DNA of 5,158 nucleotides, from the NCBI GenBank assembly GCA_029934775.1, contig JAOZLO010000242.1, positions 1 through 5,158 on the forward strand. Direction: 5' to 3'. Position 1 is the stretch's first letter. Every line of letters starts with the position of its first letter. The notes under the pieces are model-generated. The model made no database searches, had not been told where the DNA came from, and worked only from the letters and a program-made list of their open reading frames with translations. The position numbers and the translations under genes are program-made. This document shows, piece after piece, positions 1 through 5,096 of the stretch. The stretch is from Desulfocapsaceae bacterium. Lineage in GTDB: Bacteria; Desulfobacterota; Desulfobulbia; Desulfobulbales; Desulfocapsaceae.

Positions 1-47
1 CTCATTGCAAAAAGATCCTGGTGGTATTGTTCTTTTGTTCTCAACAT
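1..47 (-). CDS. Partial CDS, N-terminus of probable HpaB/4-hydroxybutyryl-CoA dehydratase-like protein
   Basis: Only the first 15 codons lie in the window. Read on the minus strand from the ATG at 47-45 they give MLRTKEQYHQDLFAM, and the frame is still open at the edge. A strong ribosome binding site (AGAGGA, about 8 nt upstream) and a start only 22 nt after the stop of the TetR-SDR gene make it a convincing downstream operon member. The pattern 'LRT-x-EQY-x-x-DL-x-x-M' resembles the opening of flavin-dependent 4-hydroxyphenylacetate 3-hydroxylase (HpaB)-type proteins. In anaerobes this family includes 4-hydroxybutyryl-CoA dehydratase/vinylacetyl-CoA isomerase. The assignment rests on memory of family N-termini and 15 residues, so the gene start is much surer than the function. 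The sequence left of position 1 would settle it. Confidence 0.5.
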   Translation of the reverse strand, partial: MLRTKEQYHQDLFAM

Positions 48-54
48 AGCCTGA

Positions 55-60
55 TCCTCT
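55..60 (-). promoter_or_regulatory. Ribosome binding site of the left-edge partial gene
   Basis: On the minus strand this reads AGAGGA, a near-consensus Shine-Dalgarno sequence 7-8 nt before the ATG at 47. It supports that start and, with the 22-nt gap to the TetR-SDR stop codon, co-transcription with it. Confidence 0.6.
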
Positions 61-69
61 TTGTTTTTT

Positions 70-1446
70 TTAATTCAAACCACCGGTCACATTAAAAGCT
101 TGGCCAGTAGTATATCTAGCACTATCTCCAATAAAAAATAGGATGGCCGCCGTTACGTCAAACACTTCTCCCATACGGCCGAAAGGTATCTTCTCAGCAA
201 GTGCACCCTCAGTCTCTCTTATGATATTCTGGGGTCGGACAGCCCGGATATATCCTGGAATTATGCAGTTAACATTGACCCCGCTTGCGGCCATCTCTTC
301 TGACATGGCCTTGCTAAGAGCTATTGCACCAGCCTTGGCAGTTGCGAAACGAATTGGATCGGCGTATCGGTCCCAACTCCATGGTGCTAGGTAGACGATC
401 CGACCAGACCTTCTGGCAGCCATCTGAGTCAAAAAATACCCTGCCAGTTCATGGGCACACCGCAAATTCTCTTCAAATGGATTAAATGGTTCTATCTTGG
501 GACCATTATCTTGGGGTTTATCAGTGGTACCGATGCCCAGGTCGTGAATATAGACATCGATTGGGCCGTACTCTTTTTCGATATCCCGGATCTGATTCGA
601 AGTTAATAGGCCTTGCTGCTCTAGCATGCAAGTCGGGACACAGGGGAATTGGGTATCAACATTTTCGGACTGTTTCCAGAGGGTCTGTCGACCATCCACA
701 TGGACAATTAGTTTAATACCCTGTGCCAGCAAAACACTGCACATGGCCTGCCCCAGCACTGTACCACCATTCACCACAAGGGCAGTTTTCCCAACAAGTG
801 AATTCGATGTCTCAGGTGGTAAGGTAAGGTTTCGCTCGCTTCCTAACAGTCCGTTAAACACCAACTCAAGGATCGAACGTTCTGCTTCAAGCGGACTTGA
901 ATGCCCTCTTAAATCCCAGCGCTTAATCGTAAAGGTGTCTATCATCGATTTGATCAAGTTGGCTACCAAACGCACATTGCATTTATTGAACCTTCCTTGT
1001 TCAACACACTCCTTGATTACGATTTCAAATTTTTCAACATGAGCACGCTCTTTCTCTAAGAGACGTCTGAGAAAATCGCCCTGAAGGATGTGAGTTTCTT
1101 GGTAAATTAATAGCAAGGCGTCTGCCCACTGATCCATCAGATTGAACTCTCCCCGGACCATACGGCGCAGTTTGTCGATGGGGTCCTGAACGTTTTCAAC
1201 GCTTCTATTGAGAATCTCTATGGCGAGACCAGCTATATAATCGTGGATTAGAAAAAAAATATCTTCTTTACTTCCTACGTAATCGTAGACATTGCCATAA
1301 CTCAAACCAGCTTCTTCTGCCAATTCCTTAAGGGTGGTTTTATAATATCCTTTTTTTGAAAAGAGTTTGATCGCTGCCAGAATGATTTGCCGACGGCGCT
1401 TTTCAACCAATTTTTTGTTTTTTACTGTTGTTGGTATTTCTCGCAT
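70..1446 (-). CDS. TetR-family regulator fused to a catalytically degenerate SDR domain
   Basis: The protein is 458 aa, about twice the length of either family alone. Residues about 16-62 form a TetR/AcrR DNA-binding domain: a helix with AAIKLFSKKGYYKTT, then the helix-turn-helix LAEEAGLSYGNVYDYVGSKE. Residues about 63-202 look like an all-helical TetR ligand/dimer domain. A linker at about 203-218 leads into an SDR Rossmann domain (219-458). Fold features kept are the PG motif (P397-G398), Asn327 in helix 4, and the C-terminal GQAFNVTGG segment. Catalytic features are lost: the YxxxK motif reads F367-A-T-A-K371, the Ser position 13 residues earlier is Ala354, NNAG reads HDLG (301-304), and the Gly-rich loop (226-234) is degenerate. 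It is therefore probably a ligand- or nucleotide-sensing regulator rather than a dehydrogenase (inference). The start ATG has AAGG about 7 nt upstream. It precedes the left-edge gene and probably controls this locus. The TetR call is secure and the sensor role is a hypothesis. Confidence 0.93.
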   Translation of the reverse strand: MREIPTTVKNKKLVEKRRRQIILAAIKLFSKKGYYKTTLKELAEEAGLSYGNVYDYVGSKEDIFFLIHDYIAGLAIEILNRSVENVQDPIDKLRRMVRGEFNLMDQWADALLLIYQETHILQGDFLRRLLEKERAHVEKFEIVIKECVEQGRFNKCNVRLVANLIKSMIDTFTIKRWDLRGHSSPLEAERSILELVFNGLLGSERNLTLPPETSNSLVGKTALVVNGGTVLGQAMCSVLLAQGIKLIVHVDGRQTLWKQSENVDTQFPCVPTCMLEQQGLLTSNQIRDIEKEYGPIDVYIHDLGIGTTDKPQDNGPKIEPFNPFEENLRCAHELAGYFLTQMAARRSGRIVYLAPWSWDRYADPIRFATAKAGAIALSKAMSEEMAASGVNVNCIIPGYIRAVRPQNIIRETEGALAEKIPFGRMGEVFDVTAAILFFIGDSARYTTGQAFNVTGGLN

Positions 1447-1478
1447 TTACCTGCCTTGTTACAAACAATAAACTGACA

Positions 1479-1491
1479 AATCTATAAGATT
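1479..1491. promoter_or_regulatory. Candidate operator palindrome over the TetR-SDR promoter
   Basis: AATCT-ATA-AGATT is a perfect 5-3-5 inverted repeat that contains the candidate -10 box of the TetR-SDR gene. TetR regulators commonly autoregulate by binding palindromes over their own promoter, so this is a reasonable operator candidate. A second 5-3-5 repeat, TTGTT-ACA-AACAA, lies at 1456-1468 between promoter and start codon. Both are short and in AT-rich DNA, and neither is matched to a known site. Confidence 0.25.
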
Positions 1492-1509
1492 CTGATTACC
1501 CATTCACAA
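1481..1509 (-). promoter_or_regulatory. Candidate sigma-70-like promoter for the TetR-SDR gene
   Basis: On the minus strand, TTGTGA (1509-1504) is followed after exactly 17 nt by TATAGA (1486-1481). Each box matches 4 of 6 consensus bases. Transcription would start near 1474, leaving a leader of about 28 nt before the ATG at 1446. The spacing is ideal, but the boxes are weak and the region is AT-rich, so this could be chance. Confidence 0.3.
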
Positions 1510-1597
1510 TTACATTAAGAGACAAAACTAGTCAAGCCAATTTAAATCTATGGAATGAATTAAAAGAGCAACACCGCAAAATTGAACAAGCCTATAA

Positions 1598-2134
1598 GTG
1601 GGGAATCTGCTACCTATAATGTCCAAGAGGCTGAATAAGAAGGCAACGGAGGGACCGAAACATTTTAGCAATTTGTGCAGTTTCTTGAAAGAATCGAACC
1701 TGTGCTGGTATTTTGGCCAGCTCTATCGGAAATCGGCACTAGGATTTGGCGGTGTTGACTTTGGGGTGGGTGATCTTTAAGGCAATGTCGAAAATGTAAT
1801 GACAGCCCTCAAAGAGAAACACTACAAGGCCAAGCTAGTTCACTGTCGATATATTCCAAAACCAGGAGGCAAACAACGACATCTTGGAAAGCCGGAAATT
1901 GGTGACAAACTGGTTCAACATGGTGTAGCTCAAATTCTGTTGGCAATATTTGGATCGGATTTTCCGCCCTGTAGCCACGAATATCATCGTAGCAGAGGCC
2001 CCCAACGAGCGGCCCATGAACTGAGTCAGCGCATCCATTGAGGGAAGTTTCTGTGGATATATGATACAGATATAAAAGGCTTTTTCGATCATCTTGATCA
2101 CGACTGGTTGCTACGTATGTTTGAACTCGAATAG
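1598..2134 (+). pseudogene. Broken group II intron reverse transcriptase/maturase, N-terminal part
   Basis: One reading frame carries RT homology across two internal stops (TAA 1778-1780, TGA 2039-2041) and ends at TAG 2132-2134. Visible in order are an N-terminal PKHFSNLCSFL segment, a GFGGVD stretch (RT0-like), then after the first stop KLVHCRYIPKPGGKQRHLG and DKLVQHGVAQILLAIF (RT1-like). Next comes SHEYHRSRG, a mutated form of the usual SYGFRPxRS (RT2-like). After the second stop comes IYDTDIKGFFDHLDHDWLLRM, RT3-like, with the first catalytic Asp. The YADD catalytic motif, thumb/X domain and endonuclease are absent. Preserved frame with scattered stops indicates decay by substitution plus one large 3' deletion. 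ATG codons at 1598 and 1619 are possible old starts. An order of RT motifs this consistent is hard to get by chance. Confidence 0.8.
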
Positions 2135-2157
2135 ATTACGGCTCCCTCTGACCCGAT

Positions 2158-2231
2158 GAGCCCTGTGCGGGAATACCGCAAGAAGGGATCTGCGAGATGG
2201 TGGTCGGGCAACTGGTCGTTCTACCTTTAAT
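2158..2231 (+). ncRNA. Group II intron domain V and VI remnant
   Basis: Domain V-like hairpin at 2158-2190 (33 nt; about 34 is usual). The base is GAGCCC (2158-2163, containing the catalytic AGC triad) paired with GGGATC (2185-2190), with one G/A mismatch. The upper stem is TGCGG (2166-2170) paired with CCGCA (2176-2180) over loop GAATA. The bulge side reads AAGA where related introns usually have ACG, which may be a decay mutation. Domain VI-like hairpin: GGTCGG (2202-2207), loop GCAA (2208-2211), CTGGTC (2212-2217), all six pairs formed with three G-U wobbles. The lower stem leaves A2223 unpaired as a branch-point candidate. The 3' splice junction would fall near 2231. It is probably inactive, as no other ribozyme domains are visible. 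Confidence 0.65.
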
Positions 2232-2235
2232 TATT

Positions 2236-2379
2236 GCATAAATAAGGAAATAATATCTAAGTCAATAGAGAGGTTAAGAGATGGAAATGCGAGCTTGGAC
2301 GGTAAAGGAATTTGGTCCTCACAGAGATGTTTTGGAGCTGAATAAATGGCCTATCCCCAATCCCGGGAAAAGGAAGGCG
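2236..2379 (+). repeat. 144-bp direct repeat, copy A (leader plus 5' end of the reductase gene)
   Basis: This copy is the native context: 45 nt of leader with the AGAGAGG ribosome binding site (2267-2273, 7 nt before the ATG) and the first 33 codons of the intact reductase. Hand alignment with copy B (3355-3498) gives 138 of 144 identical bases, with the 45-nt leaders identical. It starts about 4 nt after the inferred 3' end of the group II intron remnant; upstream of that point the two copies no longer match. Confidence 0.93.
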
Positions 2380-3261
2380 GTGACTAAAATTCATGCCATT
2401 GGTTTAAATTTTCTTGATACGCTTGCCATCGCAGGTCAGTACCAAGAGAAAAGTCCTTTGCCTTTTGTACCTGGGGTTGAAGCAGCAGGAGAAGTTGTGG
2501 ATGTTGGACCGGACAGTCCATTCCAGGTTGGTGACCGAGTTATGGGGGTGGGGCAGGCCGCTTTTGGTGAGTATATGGTTGTTGATTCGCTCACAGGCTT
2601 CATTTTCCCGTATGAGATGAGCTATGGCGAGGCCGCAGCTTTTCAGCTTATCTATCAAACCTCCCATGTTGCACTTGTACACCGCGCTCGGCTACAGGCT
2701 GGAGACTTTCTGCTGGTCCATGGCGGGGCAGGAGGTGTTGGCACTTCAGCTATACAGATAGGTAAAGCTATGGGTGCACGGGTAATAGCCACTACAGGAA
2801 GTGATGAAAAATGCGAGGTATGTCTGAAGTGTGGAGCAGAGCTTGCCATCAATTATAAGGATGAAGATTTTGTGGCCAAGGTCAAAGAATTCACCGGAGG
2901 TCATGGAGCTGATGTTATTTACGATCCTGTGGGGGGTGCTGTCTTTGATGACAGTTTTAGTTGTGTTGCCTTTGAGGGTCGCCTTGTGATCATCGGATTT
3001 GTGTCCGGGAAAATTCCAAAAATCTATACCAACCGACTGCTACTAAAAAATGTCGATCTCATTGGGATTTACTGGGGGCAGTATCGCATGAGAAATCCCG
3101 CTCATATAGCAAACACCCAGAAAGCACTTTATAAGATGTATGCTAAGGGCCAGCTGAATCCAGTAATATGTGAGCGATTCTCTTTTGAAAACCTGCCGGA
3201 CGCATTGGATGTTATTGCTAAGAGACTCAGTTACGGCAAGGTGCTGGTAGATGTTTTATAA
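2281..3261 (+). CDS. Zinc-free MDR-family NADPH:quinone oxidoreductase-like reductase
   Basis: The 326-aa protein is of normal length for quinone oxidoreductase-type medium-chain dehydrogenases/reductases. Residues 1 to about 120 form the GroES-like catalytic domain, with the family signature GLNFLDTL (41-48) and FVPGVEAAGEVVDVG (62-76). The nucleotide-binding Rossmann domain follows, with loop HGGAGGVG (147-154). The structural and catalytic zinc ligands of alcohol dehydrogenases are absent, as in the QOR/enoyl-reductase branch. Such enzymes reduce quinones, enones or enoyl-CoA with NAD(P)H; the substrate cannot be read from sequence. An odd CxxCxxC run occurs at Cys178/181/184. The start ATG has AGAGAGG 7 nt upstream, and its leader is duplicated before the CaiB-type gene downstream. 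That gene is on the same strand and suggests a role in acyl-CoA metabolism (inference). Confidence 0.9.
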   Translation: MEMRAWTVKEFGPHRDVLELNKWPIPNPGKRKAVTKIHAIGLNFLDTLAIAGQYQEKSPLPFVPGVEAAGEVVDVGPDSPFQVGDRVMGVGQAAFGEYMVVDSLTGFIFPYEMSYGEAAAFQLIYQTSHVALVHRARLQAGDFLLVHGGAGGVGTSAIQIGKAMGARVIATTGSDEKCEVCLKCGAELAINYKDEDFVAKVKEFTGGHGADVIYDPVGGAVFDDSFSCVAFEGRLVIIGFVSGKIPKIYTNRLLLKNVDLIGIYWGQYRMRNPAHIANTQKALYKMYAKGQLNPVICERFSFENLPDALDVIAKRLSYGKVLVDVL

Positions 3262-3354
3262 GGGATTTTCTATCACTTTAAAGAGGCAAAATAATAAACA
3301 TAGCAATATGCTGCATAGTATAGTCAGAGAATAGAAGGATTAGCTCTAGGTTCA

Positions 3355-3498
3355 GCATAAATAAGGAAATAATATCTAAGTCAATAGAGAGGTTAAGAGA
3401 TGGAAATGCGAACTTGGATCGTAAAGGAATTTGGTCCCCACAGAGATGTTTTGGAGCTGAATAAATGGCCTATGCCCAATCCCGGGGAAAGGAAGGCG
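3355..3498 (+). repeat. 144-bp direct repeat, copy B (leader plus truncated 5' end of the reductase gene)
   Basis: This is the second copy of 2236-2379, offset by 1119 nt. The 45-nt leader and ribosome binding site (AGAGAGG at 3386-3392) are identical. The 99 coding bases differ at six positions in five codons: four codons change an amino acid (A5T, T7I, I25M, K30E) and one is silent (Pro13). Similarity stops sharply after codon 33. No terminal inverted repeats are seen, so this looks like a gene-duplication scar rather than an insertion sequence. Confidence 0.93.
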
Positions 3499-3528
3499 CA
3501 GAAAACCTCGTGTAGGGGGGCTATATAA
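3400..3528 (+). pseudogene. Truncated second copy of the reductase gene, 42-codon stub
   Basis: Opening with MEMRTWIVKEFG, the first 33 residues match the intact upstream reductase except for four substitutions. Nine unrelated residues (QKTSCRGAI) follow before TAA at 3526-3528. The GroES core and the whole nucleotide-binding domain are missing, so it cannot be an enzyme. It keeps a full ribosome binding site and is probably translated. Its stop overlaps the next gene's ATG by one base (TAATG), an arrangement typical of translational coupling, so it may now serve as a leader ORF for the CaiB-type gene. It most likely derives from a tandem duplicate that lost nearly all of its body. Confidence 0.85.
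3514..3520 (+). promoter_or_regulatory. Ribosome binding site of the CaiB/BaiF-type gene
   Basis: AGGGGGG sits 7 nt before the ATG at 3528 and lies inside the end of the truncated reductase stub. It supports this start and means ribosomes ending the stub would stop right on the initiation site. Confidence 0.6.
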
Positions 3529-4706
3529 TGTTAGCTGCATTTGCTGGTGTTAAAGTTTTGGATTTGTCGCGCCTTTTACCGGGGCCATTTTGCTCCATGC
3601 TATTGGCTGATTTCGGCGCCGATGTCATCAAAGTGGAAGATCCCAATGGGGGAGATTACATTCGGGGGTGGAAACCGTTGCTAGGGAAAAATAGCGGATT
3701 TCATGTTGTCTTGAACCGCAACAAAAGATCTTTGACTTTGAACCTCAAAAAACCAGAAAGTAGATCCATTTTTAAGCAGCTTGTAGCAGGTGCAGATGTA
3801 TTGTTGGAAGGCTTTCGGCCTGGAGTGATGGCGCGACTAGGATTGGGTTTTAAAGATTTAAAAGCCATTAACCCTCGCCTGATCTATTGTGCTATCACAG
3901 GATATGGGTCGGATGGACCACGTTCACAAAAGGCTGGTCACGATATCAACTATCTCGCACGTAATGGAGTTCTATCCTATAGTGGTCGTATTGGCAATGC
4001 AACCGTACCAGGGGTGCAAATAGCGGACTTAGGCGGTGGAGCTTTATATGGTGCATTTAGCATAGCCACTGCACTGTTTGCTCGAGAACGGTTGGGTAAA
4101 GGCCAGTTTATTGATATTGGCATGGCTGATGGCGCACTTACCTGGCAGTGCCTACGTTGGGGAAAATACCTGGTAGACAAGACTGTCCCGAGTTGCGGTG
4201 ATGATTTCCTCAACCACGGTTATGCTTGTTACAACCTCTACGCAACTCAGGATGGGCGTTACATGTCTCTTGGCGCACTGGAGCCTCAATTCTGGCAGCT
4301 GTTTTGCCAAACTGTCAACCGTTCCGATTGGAGCCAGGCAAACTACTTTGAACCCGGACCTCATCAGATGGAATTGCAGAATCAGGTTGCTGAGTTTTTT
4401 CGTGGTCAGATACAGGCATACTGGATACAGCTGTTTGCTGATATAGACTGCTGCTGTGAGCCTGTTCTCAATCTAGACGAAGTGATGAGAGACGAACAGG
4501 TACTGAGCCGCGAAATGGTGGTGAATCTGATCCACGAAAGCTGGGGGGTTTATAGTCAACTGGGTATAGCTCCAAAATTCTCGCTAACCCCGGGAACCAT
4601 CAGAAGCCATGCCCCAGAGCTTGGTGAACATACTGATGAAATTTTGGCTGAAATAGGATTAAGCAGCTCCACTTTGGAAGAGCTTCGGGCGAATCGGATT
4701 ATCTGA
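3528..4706 (+). CDS. CaiB/BaiF-family CoA enzyme with alpha-methylacyl-CoA racemase-type active site
   Basis: The 392-aa protein spans the usual family length. The N-terminal CoA-binding part shows AGVKVLDLSRLLPGPFCSMLLAD (6-28), GADVIKVEDP (30-39), NRNKRSLTLNLK (63-74) and EGFRPGVMARLG (94-105). Family members move CoA between acids or epimerise 2-methylacyl-CoA thioesters. Three positions argue for the racemase branch: His138 in AGHDINYL, Asp167 in QIADLGGG and Glu252 in GALEPQFW. These match His126, Asp156 and Glu241 of the mycobacterial racemase MCR in order and spacing. The CoA-transferase Asp context (GDTGTG-type) is not seen. The C-terminal lobe has the expected CCCEPVLNLDEV (308-319). 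It follows the reductase on the same strand and is probably translationally coupled to the upstream stub. The family is secure; racemase rather than transferase is likely. Its substrate is unknown. Confidence 0.92.
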   Translation: MLAAFAGVKVLDLSRLLPGPFCSMLLADFGADVIKVEDPNGGDYIRGWKPLLGKNSGFHVVLNRNKRSLTLNLKKPESRSIFKQLVAGADVLLEGFRPGVMARLGLGFKDLKAINPRLIYCAITGYGSDGPRSQKAGHDINYLARNGVLSYSGRIGNATVPGVQIADLGGGALYGAFSIATALFARERLGKGQFIDIGMADGALTWQCLRWGKYLVDKTVPSCGDDFLNHGYACYNLYATQDGRYMSLGALEPQFWQLFCQTVNRSDWSQANYFEPGPHQMELQNQVAEFFRGQIQAYWIQLFADIDCCCEPVLNLDEVMRDEQVLSREMVVNLIHESWGVYSQLGIAPKFSLTPGTIRSHAPELGEHTDEILAEIGLSSSTLEELRANRII

Positions 4707-4778
4707 TCTAAAAAAGGTTATAGATTAAGATATTTGCACTATAAACAAGACTGTCTATCTTTGGCAAGATTGTATCGT

Positions 4779-5096
4779 TCAGGTGGGCTTACTGCCGTAT
4801 GTGTTAACCGAAGAAAATGAGGCTTTACGGGATTTAGTAATCGGAGTATTTAAACGTTGAGGTGATTTCTTAGCAGAGGCTTTACGGGTAGTTACCGGTA
4901 ATTTTACATGACCCGCTGCATCTAAAATACGTAATGCTTTTGCACAGCCACTGATTTGCTCCTGACCTCTGGGGGCATAAAAATTAAATTTTCGCCAGAC
5001 TTCTGTTTGAAAATGTTTTACTGTCAAGTAACTCTCTAAGGTATTGTAAACTTGACTCTTCAGATAACGTACGTTTGATTTTGAGTATTCATGCAT
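4779..5096 (-). pseudogene. N-terminal fragment of an IS4-type transposase
   Basis: The fragment is 105 aa from the ATG at 5096 (a TTG one codon earlier is also possible). The segment FNFYAPRGQEQISGCAKALR followed by ILDAAGHVKLP resembles the small N-terminal winged-helix-like domain of a group of IS4-family transposases and DruA/DUF4338-like proteins. In those, a wxxRGxxxxxxCxxALRxLxxAGHxxLP pattern recurs. A basic linker follows (KASAKKSPQRLNTPI) and then a stop at 4781-4779. The DDE catalytic domain, which would extend toward lower coordinates, is missing; that DNA is occupied by the end of the CaiB-type gene. No flanking inverted repeats or target duplication could be identified. The frame is open for several codons upstream of the start to a TAA but has no better start. 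The call rests on remembered family patterns; a small unrelated protein remains possible. Confidence 0.55.

Larger units (their letters stand above)
1598..2231 (+). mobile_element. Decayed group II intron remnant
   Basis: This stretch combines the 5' part of an intron-encoded reverse transcriptase (about 1598-2134) with a ribozyme domain V/VI-like 3' end (2158 to about 2231) in the same orientation and expected order. In an intact element, the remaining RT motifs (including YADD), the maturase X domain and any endonuclease would lie between them. Here they are missing, and only about 23 nt separate the two parts, so a large internal deletion is inferred near 2131-2157. No intron 5' end (GTGCG-type) or domains I-III could be recognised upstream. 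There are only about 150 nt between the TetR-SDR start and this block, so the 5' side also looks truncated. The 3' limit is set from the putative branch-point A at 2223 plus the usual 7-8 nt. The element cannot be mobile on its own. Confidence 0.75.

Noticed and set aside
143..1042. Plus-strand open frames opposite the TetR-SDR gene
   Set aside because: Their translations show no family features and they lie fully antisense to a gene with clear two-domain homology.
1500..1618. Open frame ending in NLWNELKEQHRKIEQAYKW just before the RT remnant
   Set aside because: It has no start codon, no ribosome binding site and no recognised similarity; it could be chance in AT-rich DNA.
1835..2101. Minus-strand 88-codon frame opposite the RT remnant
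   Set aside because: It is antisense to the plus-strand frame that carries RT motifs and has no recognisable features of its own.
2226..2256. Promoter boxes in the reductase leader (TTTAAT, 17 nt, AATAAT)
   Set aside because: The -35 match is poor, and the -35 region lies outside the repeated block so it is not shared with copy B.
3307..3317. TATGC-T-GCATA perfect inverted repeat in the gap after the reductase gene
   Set aside because: The one-base loop rules out a terminator hairpin and there is no T-run. As an operator it is too short to support alone.
2236..3498. The 144-bp repeats as ends of a composite transposon
   Set aside because: They are direct copies of coding sequence plus leader, with no transposase, terminal inverted repeats or target duplication visible.
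4706..4726. Possible terminator after the CaiB-type gene (ATCTA...TAGAT)
   Set aside because: Only five AT-rich pairs with a 10-nt loop and no following T-tract; not a credible intrinsic terminator.
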